Source of the DNA: Endomychus coccineus
Lineage: Eukaryota > Arthropoda > Insecta > Coleoptera > Endomychidae
Direction of reading: 5' to 3'
DNA length: 64,000 bases
NCBI GenBank assembly: GCA_958510875.1
Contig: OY294067.1
Coordinates: forward strand, 274,952,742 to 275,016,741
The position numbers and the translations under genes were made by a program. The notes under the pieces were generated by a model that saw only the letters and a list, made by a program, of their open reading frames with translations, did not search any database and was not told the DNA's origin. Shown one piece after another: positions 43,220 to 56,007 of the stretch; positions within the stretch are counted from its first letter, which is position 1, and every line of letters begins with the position of its first letter.

Positions 43220-43986
43220 ACTGGTAGGCGCGGGCTACGGCACCTCAGGTATAGCACCTGTATACCCAGGGAACTCCATATTATCCAATCCAATTCAAAA
43301 TCAGAATTTTCAACCCCAAAAATAAATTATTTTTCTCAGGGGTGGGTAACGGAAGAGGGTGCGGTAACCAAAACCAGTCCACACCTTCCTTCCAATAAGG
43401 TAGAAGCAATCAAATCACTTGCCCCAATTTGGGCAACGTAACTTTGATTTCGGGAGGTAACTCCAGAACGGTTGGGCCAATCCGCCCAAAAATGTTACCA
43501 ACGGCTTCCTTGGTATCGATTTACTTGGAAAGGAGCTATGACTCGCCCAATCAGGGTCAAGGTTGACTGGGAAAATCAAAGGGCAAAATATGGGCAAAAA
43601 TCAAAATTTGGGCAAAACACTGAGGTGTAGTTAACAACTCTACACCTCACGGAACAATCGATTTTTCACTCAGATTCTCTGTTAAAAACTTGATGTTTCC
43701 CCTGAAACGGGGGGGCGGATCGAAAAACAAATTTCACCAAACAACCTTGGTGAACACGGGGAACAAGTTTCCGTCGAAACTTTTCCAAATTTCCAAAATT
43801 CAAAAACCAACTCCTGGGGATGTTTCGAAAACGTATTTGAAACGTCGGGGTCTTGAAGCTTGTTTTTCTGTCACACTATATCTGAAATTTCATTCAAAAC
43901 GGACTACCGGTTCAATTGCAATAAATTATTCAACATTTCATTTTTCGGAATCAAAAAAAAAACAAAATTCCCTCTCGGTCAATTTT
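43220..43986 (-). other. gypsy 5' leader
   Basis: About 770 bases between the primer-binding site and gag in element orientation. Short ORFs occur but none resembles a known protein; packaging signals would be expected here. Confidence 0.6.
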
Positions 43987-44011
43987 CAAAAGTCCCTGCT
44001 CGTGGGCGTCA
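43987..44011 (-). other. candidate primer-binding site (tRNA-Lys-like)
   Basis: Three bases after the 5' LTR, the element reads TGACGCCCACGAGCAGGGAC and then TT. It resembles the complement of a tRNA-Lys(UUU) 3' end (TGGCGCCCGAACAGGGAC) with one substitution near the start and a small insertion. Best candidate, but imperfect. Confidence 0.5.
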
Positions 44012-44014
44012 TTT

Positions 44015-45571
44015 TATAACGGGCCCTTGTCGCTTTTCGGTAAATTGCTTACTGCGTAAGCTTCGAATCCTCGGGCGCCAGTTTTTTCCCAAAGGTTTAC
44101 TCCTTTTTGAGGACTTATGCTAGGGTCCTCTCCACAAGGCTCGTCACTATGCTATCTAAAGATAGCCTTGTTCCTAGGGTAGCTACAGTGAAGTATAACC
44201 AGAGTCCAATGGGCAGAAAACAGTATCGAAATTGTAGGCTTTAATTACAATTGATACCTGGTTATAACTTAGCTCTTTAAAGATTGAGCAGAAATAATTT
44301 AATAAAACAAGGAATTCCAAATAATAAAATATATAATAAATATAACAAGTACACTTTCAGAATAATCAATATAAATGCAATTGAACGGTATTATTTCACA
44401 AAATTACACCCAGACGGAAAATGTAATGAAGCTCAAACGGTAAATGAAAACTCTTTCAAGATATCAACTCTACGATAAGTTCGTTCACTAAATTCCATTC
44501 TGCGGTACGGAATCGGTTGACAAATGATTCAGGAATGATCAATTTGCGGAAAAGTACGAATCAAACAGGTCTCAGCGTAATGAGCGGTATGCGGTAAATA
44601 TTCAGATAGCCATATTACTTGAAATGTTGTTAAAACGCACTACGATATATCAAACGGTTTAAATACGGTCGGTTCGGATTCGGAAGATATATCGTAATGC
44701 CAGGATATAAAATATTAAGCCATTTACCTTATACAAAATTTCACTTAAACGGAACACTATTGTTAATTCACTTTTTCAAATCTGACTTGAACTCGGATAA
44801 TAATTATTTCACTTTGATTCTAATATGATAATCACACTTTAACGGTACGGATTGAAAATCGAAATCACAAAAGAGCTACTACACTGATTGAAAATCAAAA
44901 ACACAAGAGATACTGTACGGCTCGAAATTCAAAAACACAAGAGATACTGTACGGCTCGAAATTTAAAAACACAAGAGCTACTTCACTGATCAAAATCGAA
45001 ATCACAAAAGAGAGAGTAACTGCACTGATCGAAATTCAAAAACACAAGAGAGCGATCTGTTGTCTGTCACGGCTTTTATATGTTTTTCGAGGTTCTGGAC
45101 AGGTCTGCTCCACCAAATCCTTATTTTTGTGCCAATAGTTTTTACTTATGCCCCGAACAATGGTTAAAAGTGACGCTACTTTTTAGATCTAAAATTCGCG
45201 CTCATGATATCACACCAGTTCCTCCCAGCGGAGTAAACAAGTGTTATCGGAGTTTTTTAGGTTGTTCGCCGTTTTTATACATAAGGCTGCACAAAGTTTG
45301 GTGTCTTAACTGGCCAGCCCCTGTTTTTGCAACATGTTTTTATCGGAATGAAATGCAATTTTGAACGGGCGTGAATTAGATTCATCTATTTGAATAATTA
45401 TTCTTATTTGAAATTACGGAGATTTAGAAAAGTGGCAATCACGGAATACACATTCGGAATTCATTCATATCTATTGAAATAATGAACTGTTCAAACTGAA
45501 ATTACATGTAACATCCGTATTTATTGCCTGATCTGAATTAAACAATCTTTCGAAATTTAAGCTTCGTTACA
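44015..45571 (-). repeat. 5' LTR of the gypsy element
   Basis: 1,557 bp, same length as the 3' LTR with about eight substitutions and no indels seen. Contains the same imperfect 34-base tandem units (44842-45062), probably in the U3 promoter part because they lie early in element orientation. Confidence 0.93.
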
Positions 45572-45759
45572 ATATGTATAAATAAAAGTTGAACTTATTG
45601 AGAACTTATTACCCAGCAGCCTTTGAAACACTGCGTGTTCCAATTTAAAGTTTTCGCACGCTTTTTAGATAGTTAGTCAAAGATTATGATGCAGGTATAC
45701 TAAAAACATTCATATTACCTTGATATCCCAACATTAGATTGTTATAACTGAAAAAAAGC

Positions 45760-46170
45760 ACCACAAGAGGATGCCCTCAGGGGGTTATTATGACCCCTTC
45801 TGGGGAGCCTGGTAGTAGCTCCTATAGAGACACTAACTCTTAAAGAAATCTGCTGCCAAGGATACGCAGATGGTATAGTACAAATCGCAAGAGGAAAATT
45901 TCATTCTAGAAGGCATTAAGATCACAGAGAAATGGTGCAAATCGTCCGGATCATATATCAATCATTTTTATCTCTTTTAAACTACAATAGTGGTTTCACA
46001 GGAAGATGGAAATGGATTACATGAAGCAAATTAAGCTCTAACGTACCACCATCGTGCTGAAAGGTTAGGTTAAATATCTAGGCATTACGCTAGATACGAC
46101 TTTCACCTTCTGCCAGCATATAAAGAATGTAAATAATAAGGCGACACGTGCCCTAATGGTCTGCATCGTT
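45760..46170 (+). pseudogene. LINE RT relic (I/LOA-type)
   Basis: RGCPQGVIM (the GxPQG block, near 45778), a decayed YADD region (QGYADG-like, near 45855) and VKYLGITLDTTFTFCQHI (46073-46126), the block after the active site. Frames break throughout. Confidence 0.6.
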
Positions 46171-46350
46171 AATCTTATTTAAGATTATACAAAAATTACC
46201 TTATTTGATATAATAAGTGAGGAACTCCTAATTTAGTTTGTAAACAGTTTTTTGAATTGAATTGTAACACATCAATATTTTAATTATATGAATATGTATA
46301 AAGAATCTTGAATAGTAGACTTCCGCGGATAGCTAATCTTGAAAAATCTA

Positions 46351-46498
46351 GGCTTCCGGATAAATTACGCGTCACAATAGCACGACTTTATGCCGACGTT
46401 TCAGTTCAAGCCTCAAGCCTGCCCTGAAGATGCCACCTGTAATGGTTGGCGAAACGTCGGCATCAAGCTATTGTGACGCGGAATCCATCCGGAAGCCA
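46351..46498. repeat. Penelope-type terminal hairpin
   Basis: Palindrome: GCGTCACAATAGCACGAC.. and its inverse ..AGCTATTGTGACGCGG enclose GCCGACGTTTC and GAAACGTCGGC. A diverged single arm occurs at 8741-8826. Probably a head-to-head pair of terminal repeats. Confidence 0.6.
46421..46461 (+). ncRNA. hammerhead-ribozyme-like motif
   Basis: GCC, CTGAAGA, stem-loop closed by GCCA/TGGC, GAAAC, GTC, GGC: same 41-base layout as 8775-8815 on the other strand. GCC/GGC gives a short stem I. One extra T precedes stem II. Candidate self-cleaving RNA or its remnant. Confidence 0.5.
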
Positions 46499-46509
46499 AC
46501 ATTTTTCAT

Positions 46510-47399
46510 GTATCAAGAATCCACTTTCTATGAATTTTCTTAATATACGAACTCATGACTGAAACCAAAAAATATAACTCTCAAGTATCCACTTTGGAAC
46601 CCGATGTTAAAGATTTATGAGGTAGTAGAAGAAGGTTGTCAGACCTTATTAGAAATATTGTTATTTGAGCATTCTACCTAAAATATATAACATTTATATA
46701 TTATTATATATTTTATAATTTAACATAAAAAAGACGGATGTAGCAATTTGCAAGGGTCCTAATTAATTAAATTAGTATAAATTTGACTTAATAACTGAAT
46801 GTCTGTTCTATGATTTACAGCGGTGAAGTCACGTTTTATGTGAATCATCTCCAGAATAGATCTTGTATAATAATTGGTTTCCTTAGTTGAAATATTAACA
46901 TTTTTGTAATCGAATTTATGGTTATAATAAAAACAATATTTAACAAGTGCGGTGAAATTTTATAAGTTTCTGCTTCTTGTATTATATTTATGGACATACA
47001 TTCTTTTTTGTAAATATTGCTTAGAGATAAGTTGACGAGTGTGGTGTTAACATCTGTATAGCAGCAGCTCCTCTTAAAACGCAAATTTTAACCGGTATAA
47101 AATCAAAATTAATGCGCAAATTTATACGTACTTGTGCATTAAATCGAGATCTATATTATGGTGTAATCCAAAGTGAAATACAATAAATTGTTGAACAAGT
47201 TGTTCAGTAATAACGCAATTGCGTATATCGAAGCAAGTTCATAAAACCCAAGAATAAAAAGGTAGATAAAAACTGTTAATCTCAATCATTAAAATAAAAC
47301 ATTCAATTTTTTGCAAGTGCGGCACCTGGTTTAGTAGTGAACATCTGTGATCTATTTCCTACCATATGAAATATGAAAACATTGAAATAATTGTAAACA
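46510..47399. other. AT-rich region, possible LINE-1 5' UTR
   Basis: No gene recognised. The part close to 47400 is likely the 5' UTR of the LINE that follows; its exact start could not be set. Confidence 0.35.
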
Positions 47400-48607
47400 A
47401 TGAGTAAAAATTGTGCCAAATGTGAATTTACTTCTAAAAAACTTGCTTGTTGTGATCAATGTAAAATAATACTTTGTAAAACAAGCGCAAATCTTACGGA
47501 ATCGGAAATGAGGGTAGTCGTAATGAAAAGAAGAACAATGAAATATTTTTGTGATCTATGTGATGATTTCCCGATAAAACAATCTAGCCAATCTGAAACA
47601 GGTAGTTTGGATACGCTAAATGATGAGGATGATGAAACTAGTTCGAAAGAAAACATTGCTGTCGAACTGATCAGAGTAAGTGAATCAATACATGACATAC
47701 AAAATGAAATCAAAAATATGAAAATCTCGAACAATGAGTTCTTTAAATCAATAACAAAAAATATGAATCAAATGAGTGAACCAGCAGAAAATAATGTTTA
47801 TGATTCAAATAAACCCTCTACCAGCAAAGCTACTTATGCAAACATAGTTAACCGATGTTCTCAAGAAAAAGTCATTGTGAAACCGAAAACAACACAAACA
47901 GTTAAACAAACAAAAAATGATATTATGCGAGATGTAAATCTTCTGAACTCAAATATAAATATAAAATCTGTCAGAAATCTCAAAGATGGGAGATTATTAC
48001 TAGGATGTGAAAAGCCTGAAGACATCACAAAATTCAAAGAACTTGCTGATGCTAAATTAAGTACAAACTACGATATATTTCAAGTAAAAAACTTCTTCCA
48101 AGAATCAGAATAGTGGGTCTTTCGAGCAGCCTGCACGGAGAGAAAATTTGTGAATATCTTACAAGTCAAAATAGTGATATAATTCACAAATCAACAGAAT
48201 TAAAATTCATAAATTGTAAACCAACAAATAATAATGCAGATGTTTACCAAGCTACTATGCAAGTAGACATGAACTCTTATAAAACAGCGATTGAAACTGG
48301 CTTTGTAATGGTGGGACTGGATCTATGCAGAGTATATGATGCTATAGAAGTATTAAGATGCTACAACTGTAACGGCTATAATCACTCATCTCATCTATAT
48401 AAAAAGAAACATCTTTGTCCTAAATGTGGGCAGGAACATGACATCAAAATCTGTACTTCAGAAAATTTACAATGTAGCAACTGTAAAGAATTTAATCTGA
48501 AAAACAACCTAAATGTTAACACGGAACATGCAGCATGGGACTATGGACAATGTCACACCCATAAAAATTATATTGAAAATTTAAAAATCGATTTAGGTTT
48601 AAAATAG
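47400..48607 (+). pseudogene. LINE-1 ORF1 (PHD-like finger + CCHC), one frameshift
   Basis: The first frame (47400-48113) starts MSKNCAKC and has a PHD-like zinc finger (CAKCEFTSKKLACCDQC, then CDLC) followed by NLTESEMR and a charged coil. Near 48095-48113 the frame slips by one base, and the second frame (to 48607) continues with three CCHC-type knuckles: CYNCNGYNHSSHLYKKKHLC, CPKCGQEHDIKIC, CSNCKE. PHD plus CCHC is an ORF1 layout of jockey/CR1-group LINEs. RNA-binding retrotransposon protein, inactive in this copy. Confidence 0.75.
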
Positions 48608-48670
48608 CAACTAAGTACAGTAAATACATCAGGTAATACTTTAAACCAATTCAGTTCAAAACTAAATTAT

Positions 48671-51642
48671 GTGTTCGAACAACAAAACAATCTTCAAAAA
48701 ATATTCAATGGTGAACTTATAGTGTTACATCAAAATATCCAATGCATTAGGAACAAATTGATTGATTTAAATGTATTTCTTGATAGCAATCGGAAACCAG
48801 ATATAATTTGCTTCAGTGAACATTGGATGTGTACAGGTGAGGAAGTTTATTGTAATTTGGAAGGATATGTACTAGCTGCTTGCTTCTGCAGGCATTTATC
48901 AAAAAATGGTGGTACTTGTATATATGTAAAGGAATATTTAGCCATAAAGTGCAGAAATGTGAAAAAATTTAATAACTACTTAACTGAGAAGACATTGGAG
49001 TTTTCTGCCATTCACCTAAAATATTTGAATTTAACTGTGCTGTGCATTTATCATTCACCTGCAGGAAATTATAAAGATTTCTTACGGAAACTGCAATATC
49101 TCCTTAATGATATATATATATATATAATGCCTACAAAGGTAAATTAATTTTATATGGAGACTTTAATATCAACTTTCTTCTTCAATCTAGGGAAAAAATA
49201 AGCCTTACAAATCTCCTATCTACATATAACCTTAGTCAAGGAGTATTTACTCCAACACGAATAACCTCATCATCACAAAGCTGTATAGATAATATTTTTG
49301 TAAACTTTTCTGAATTCAAGGTTGAAATAATTGATTACGGTTTTTCGGATCATAGCGCACAGCTTATTACTTCTCAAAGTATTCCATATGTTGAAAGAAA
49401 TAACTATCACTTCAAAAGATCATATACCAAAGCAAATATATCAAAGTTCATACTCAAACTCGGCAAAATCCAATGGAATTTAACAATAAGTTCAATAAAT
49501 GCGGAAAACTATAATGAATATTTTCAATTCTTTGTTGACGAAATGCAGAACTGCTTCAAACATTGTTTCCCACTAAAAAAGTTTCAGAATAAAAACAAAA
49601 ACAATAATTGGATGACTAGTGGTATCAAAACTTTCTGTAGACAAAAAAGGTATCTTATTAAACAAAAAAAGATTGTTAATGACGTAAATTTTACAAATTA
49701 TACTAAAAAATATAATAAAATCTTAAAAAAAGTAATAATTCTTGCTAAAAATCATAAGATAAAGCGAAATTTACATCAGTGCGAAAATAAAACTAAAAAA
49801 ATCTGGCAAATAATAAACAATGAAATAAAGAAAAAGGAAACCACAGAAAATATTGAATTGTACATTAATGGAAAAATTGAAACAAACTCAAATGTTGTAG
49901 CTGAAGAATTCAATAAATACTTCTTAAACACAAGTAATCATTTAAAAATGAGCAAACATGATCAGTTATGCATTAATCAATATCTGAAATCTTCTTACAA
50001 AAACATTAATCACACCTTTTTTATAAATCCAACTAACAGTATAGAGATTCTTTCGATTTGCCAATCAATGAAATCTAAAACATCTTCAGGCTACGACAAT
50101 ATTTCTACAAAATTACTAAAAGAGTGTATAAACGTTCTGGCTGAACCATTGTCATTTTATTTTAATAAGTCAATTGAATACGGCATGTTTCCTGATGCAC
50201 TAAAAATCTCACATATCATACAAATTCCAAAAAAAGGTGATAAACATCAAATTACCAGTTATCGACCCATATCATTATTAACAAGTGTCTCGAAAGTTTT
50301 TGAAAAATTAATGTACAGTTGATTATCAAACTTCTTAAAAAAGTTCAACATTATTTCAGAAAATCAACATGGCTTTCAAACCAACAAAACCACTTCCTCG
50401 GCCATGTTTGACATAACTACCTTCATAAATAAACATCTTGATCAAAAAAAACTTGTGGGGGCAGTTTCGTGTGATTTCTCCAAAGCTTTTGATAGCATTT
50501 GTCATGAGATTATTTTACATAAATTGGAGTATATAGGAATACGTGGACTGAGCCTGGAATGGTTCAGATCTTACTTAACGGATCGCAAACAATATACGTT
50601 AATAAATAATAGACACGAAAATAAACAAATTTTTTCAAATTGTGGAAACATAGTAAGTGGTGTACCCCAAGGCTCTATATTAGGACCCATATTGTTTACA
50701 ATCTTTATAAATGACTTACCATCAGCTGTGTCGTCCGCAGTTTTAACACTTTTTGCTGATGATGCTATCTCTTTAAATAATAGTAATTCAAAAGAAGAAC
50801 TCACTCATAATATAAATAATACAATATGTGAAATAGATACTTGGTGTAAAGTCAATCACATCAACCTAAACATGGGCAAAACTCAATGCATTAAATTTAA
50901 TTTATTTTTTTACAACCAAAATATGAATGAGCCAGCTGTCTTCGACATTCAATATGTTGATTATAATAAATGTCTGGGATTTATATTAGATTCTAATATA
51001 AATTGGAAATTGCATGTTAGGGAAGTAAACATAAAATTAACTAAGGCATGTTACTGTCTACGAGTAATGAAAGCAAAGGGTCTTGATTATGAAACTTGCA
51101 AACTTGTATATTATTCCAACTTTGTTTCAGTGATGTCATATGGCATTCTGTTTTGGGGTTATTCGACATAGTGGAAATCTACTTTCATTTTGCAAAAATA
51201 TGCAATGCGAATATTAAACAATCTTAAGTTTGGTAAACCATTTTTTAAGGAAAAGAAAATTTTGACATTTCCCTCTCTATTTATCCAAGAATCATTGAAA
51301 TTTGTTCACAGAAACAGACAGTTATATAATTTTTCCACTTCAAATACTCGTCAACTAAACAATCTCATCATTTTTCCAAAGCATAATACAACTACCTTTC
51401 AAAAAAGTTTCTATTACACGAGTTCATCTTTATACAATAGACTTCCTAATAAGTCTGGGTCTCATTCTGTAAAAGAATGTAATAGCAACAACATTAGTTG
51501 CATAAATTGTTGTAATCATAATGCAAAAAATAATGACACTAGACTAGATTCGAAACATGATGCATTTGATACTTTATGCTCTATATATGTGAAAAATGTA
51601 AATATTTTAAAAGAACGCACTGATTACCGAAGCTGTCAATAA
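48671..51642 (+). pseudogene. LINE-1 ORF2 (endonuclease + RT), broken
   Basis: Endonuclease: VLHQNIQCIRNK, CFSEHW, then a frame slip at a TA-dinucleotide run (49110-49128), and in the new frame YGDFNIN, FSDHSAQ. RT: SYRPISLL, a TGA at 50320, NQHGFQ, SCDFSKAFDSI, GVPQGSILGPILF, active site LFADDAIS, KCLGFILD. A TAG at 51169 separates the C-terminal part (ILQKYAMRIL ...). So one shift and two in-frame stops. The 3' end is near 51650, where the next LINE begins. Confidence 0.8.
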
Positions 51643-51690
51643 TCATGTTTATGTATATGGATGTATCTATATATTTTTTTTTCTTTTCTT

Positions 51691-54601
51691 ATTTTTATGG
51701 ATAATTACTTAAATGAATTAGATAAAGAAGTCTTTAAAACTCAATTCTGTAAATCTTTGCACGAAGTAAAAAGTAATTTGCAGCTAAATTTTAATAGGAA
51801 GTTAACAGATTTTTCTATATTTCATACTGGTTTAGTGTTATTGTCCTAACAGAAACCTTTTCAATTGAAATGATCAATTTATTTCTAATAAAAGATTACA
51901 ATATTTACTATAACGAGAGCAAAACAAATAGAAATGATGGTGTCGTAATGTATGTTCGTAAAGATATTCCTCACGATACCTCTGTAGTTAGAATAGGCAA
52001 TTTTAGATTTCTACGTACTGTATTGCAATTGGAAAAACACAAAATTGGTGTTACTGGAATATATAGATCTTTTAGTGACAAACATGAAGTAAATGAATTC
52101 AATAACTGCATCATGTCTTATTTGACTAGTCACTGCAATTTGGAAAATGAAATTTTTGTTGGTGACATGAATATTAATATAATAGATACTCCATCGCTAA
52201 ATTACTCTACTGAAGAATATATGAATATTATATCTGCGAATGGATATATGTCACTTATAAATTTGCCTACTAGAATGCAAAATACGAGTATTTCTTGCCT
52301 AGATCACATTTATATTAAAACAAAATTTAATTTAGATAGCATGCATGCAATAGTTTATTCAAATAAAATAACTGATCATTTTCTCACAATCTTCATTTTA
52401 GTAAATAGTTTACAAGCTAATGTCAATAAGGACCACTTCATCAAAAAAATTAACTATAACAATTTAATTCGTAGCATAACAAAAATAAATTGGGACTCTT
52501 TATTAAATTACGCTGACGTTGATAGTTCCACAGAAACATTTGTAAAAACTATAAAAACATTAATACAAGATGAAACTCAGCTCAAAATATTATCACCCAA
52601 ACAAAAAAAGCGTAAACCTTGGATTACCGATGAACTTTTAAATCACATTAATATAAGAAATAAAATGTACACAAATATGACAAATGCGCCAAATAATTTA
52701 GAACTAAAAACTATTTACAATACTCAAAGAAACTTAATTCATCGCAAGATAAAAAGTGCTAAACTACAATATTTTAATAGTCAAATAAATTCAAACTTAA
52801 ATAATCCTAAAAAGATATGGCAAATAACGAATGAACTTACAGGTAGAGGGAGAAAAGAAAACGAAATTAAGAACATTTCAGTTAATAATCAAAATTACAG
52901 ATCTGACAAAGAAATTGCTAATAAATTTAATACATTTTTCAACAATATCGGTAGGAACGTATCTCAGTCAATAATACCTGACGCACAGTATGAACCACAG
53001 GAAATAAAACTAAGCTCAAACTCTTTTTTCTTTGAACCATGTCAGGAATCGGAGATCTTAAAAGAAATAAAAATGTTAAAAAATAACAAAGCACCTGGTG
53101 AAGACCAAATCAATGTACTCACTCTCAAAACTCTGGCACAATACATAGCGAAGCCATTAACGAATCTCATAAACTCATCCTGTGAAAAAGGTATATTTCC
53201 AAATGTTCTAAAAACTTCTATTATAAAACCACTTTTCAAATCAGGCCAAAAAGATAATATGAATAACTATCGCCCAATTTCACTTACTTCAATGTTTTCA
53301 AAAATATTTGAAAAAATTATAACAAAGCGAATGATAAAATATTTGGAAAAATATGATTTGTTATCAAATGCACAGTATGGGTTTAGACCAGGCAAAAACT
53401 CCCAAGATGCTATAATATCTCTGACGAATTTAATATATAATGATGTCAATAACTCAACCCCATGTTTAGCTTTGTTTCTAGATCTCGAAAAGGCATTTGA
53501 TACTGTATGCCATAATAGCTTAATAATGAAATTAGAAAAATATGGCTTTCGCGGAAATCTTCTAAAGTGGTTCAGAAGTTTTCTTTCAAATAGAAAACAT
53601 TGTGTTCAAATAGGTACGGAAAAAAGTGATTTTCTCACTATGAAATGTGGAGTGCCACAAGGCAGTGTTCTGGGGCCTATTCTTTTCATTGTTTATATAA
53701 ATGACCCATTTTCACTAATTAAGGGTGTAAAGTTAATTGCATATGCTGACGATACAGTAATCTACATTACGGGAAAATCTTGGGAACTAGTAAGAGCTAA
53801 GGCTGAAAAAATTCTTCAGACTATAAAGTCTTGGATGGATTATAATTTAATGAAACTAAATATCAAAAAAACTAAATTTATATGTTTCTCCAGTTACGAA
53901 AACTCACAACCCCTTTTTATTAGACTAACATTACATAACACTTCCTGTAATTATATAAATTGTAGCTGCAATGAATCCATCACAAAAGAATTTTCAATGA
54001 AATACTTAGGAATAACTATCGATTGTCATTTAAAATGGAGTGAACACATACATAATTTAAATAACAAATTGAGGAAGATTATGTATATGTTCAAATCATT
54101 GAAAGGTGTATTGACTAAACAACTATTTAAAAATGCATACTATGCTCTAGTGCAACCTGTAATTGTATATGGAATCATAGCATGGGGGGTACTTATGACA
54201 CCATCATTTCAAAACTGTTTGTATGTCAAAAAATGATAATAAAAAATATACTTGGTAAATCCATGACATACCCCTCAAAAACCATTTTTATTGATTTTAA
54301 GGTTTTAACAGTGAGAGAATTGTATATTATGGAAATCCTGAAACAACATTATAAGAAAAAAATTCCAATCTCATTATTTGATCATTATTATGAAACCAGA
54401 TGTATTTCGAATTCACAGTGCATACTAATAAGAAGCAGAAAGTTGATTAACCAGAAATTTTATTTACACTATTTCAGTAAAATCTATAATTTATTACCTC
54501 TCGAATTAAAAATCTTTCAGGGCAGTATTCAACAATACAAAAAGAAATGTAAATTTTGGATATGTAACTCAAAAGTAGAGATCCTCAAATTGTTTCTTTG
54601 A
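51691..54601 (+). pseudogene. LINE-2 ORF2, nearly intact, two frame slips
   Basis: The start (51691-51849) is in another frame; the main frame (from about 51815, longest part 51870-54236) carries VIVLTETFS, GDMNIN and TDHFL of the endonuclease. RT: KAPGEDQIN, NYRPISLTS, LFLDLEKAFDTV, GVPQGSVLGPILFIVYIND, active site AYADDTVIY, SMKYLGITID. At a six-G run (54184-54189) the frame shifts; the tail continues 54182-54601 (KLFVCQKMIIKNILGKS to ILKLFL). 788 codons are open in the main frame. A jockey/CR1-type element, younger-looking than LINE-1. Confidence 0.85.
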
Positions 54602-54835
54602 TACAAAAAGTTAATATAAATTAATAAATAAATGAGTACATAAATATTCTTTTCGATTTTTGGTATTAGACAGTCACACACTAGCACTCTTCTGTTGTGC
54701 TTCTGTGAATGTTTATTACAGAAATATTTTCAACATTATGTTTATTTTATTTTTACTAATGTAAGTATTTTTATTGTAAATCAATAGGACAATAAAATTA
54801 TTCTTATTCTTATTCTTATTATTCTTATAAATCAT
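54602..54835 (+). other. LINE-2 3' UTR with AATAAA and microsatellite tail
   Basis: Contains GGACAATAAAATTATTC and ends in an ATTCTT-type repeat (54798-54832). LINEs of this group often end in a short repeat instead of poly(A), so this is probably the true 3' end. Confidence 0.65.
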
Positions 54836-54839
54836 TTTC

Positions 54840-56000
54840 ACTACCTAAATTTAAATCATGTATAAAAAAGCTCTTGTTAGAAAAAGCTTACTACTCTGTA
54901 AACGATTACTTATCGGAAACTAGCCTAGTCTAATAGCTTAAGTTCTTGTTTTATATACTTGGGTATCTCTTCTAATACTATATATATGTTATGTTGTATG
55001 TATTCATAGATGCAATATTCATGCTGTATTCCACATACATTATTGTAATGTTTTTTATTTTGGAATAAATTGAAATTATAATTCCTGTGTAAGTCCCATC
55101 GCAATCTGAACAATATAATTTGCATGCTGTGTGGGTTGGTTTTTCTTCAGGTATTAAAGGTTTTCGATTTGAAAAATATTTCTCAAAACACTAAGTAGGT
55201 TTATGCGCAGCTTAGATATCATAATTTTTTAAACATTTCCTAATTTTCTCTGAGGTCTCCAGAATGTATGGTGATGTTATAAAATTTATCGTTAGTTGTA
55301 TTCAAAAGCATTGAATACCTGCTCAACCTGATAACAATATCTGACCTTGATTCATGGCGTCATCATGCTTAACGTAAATGAACCATATTCAATATTTGAA
55401 AGATGTTCCAGTTGTTTGGGATTTAGGGCGTACGTGAACACTCATGATGAATAAATACCCTTATAGGAGTGGCACTACTAGATCATACCTGATGATTCAC
55501 GGAGGAACGTACAATATTCTCAAACGCGCCTGCTCCAATGATTTGTTATGGATCTTTTTAATATAATTTATTACAGTGGTTACTTAATGTTGTTACTTCT
55601 AGTCAAAAATCAAAGAATAATATTATGAACTTGGGTCACTAAATATGTTACGAAATGTGTATCAATGTAGATAGGGGAAAAACATTCAATACAGATATGA
55701 CGACGTGATGGTGAATGGTGACGCATAGTGTACTATTTTATCAATTGAATGAATAATCCACAAATTGGACAAATAATTCATCAATCGCTTATCTCTTATT
55801 TATGTTATATCCATTTTTCTATCTGTGCACCTAACCAGTCCATCAAAAGCAGCCAGCTTAACGTTTTCTAAATCAAGAACATTTAATTTATGGTATGTTC
55901 GCCGAAACAAAGAAATGACGTCACATGTGAAGGTGATACAGGTTGTCAGATTGTTTAAATTTTCAATGGTTTTCAATACAATTAACCATTTGATTCAAAG
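54840..56000. other. no recognisable gene
   Basis: Unique-looking AT-rich sequence. ORFs at 54925-55125 and 55825-56046 show no recognisable domain. Confidence 0.35.
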
Positions 56001-56007
56001 AACTGCA

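Larger units (their letters stand above)
36263..45571 (-). mobile_element. complete Ty3/gypsy LTR retrotransposon
   Basis: Two 1,557-bp LTRs enclose gag, pol and a small downstream ORF, all minus strand. Flanking ATAT on both sides (36259-36262 and 45572-45575) is a 4-bp target duplication as made by gypsy integrases. A primer-binding site follows the 5' LTR and a polypurine tract precedes the 3' LTR. Pol has two in-frame stops and no frameshift. About eight base differences separate the LTRs, so the insertion is young. No env-like ORF with membrane segments was found. Confidence 0.93.
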
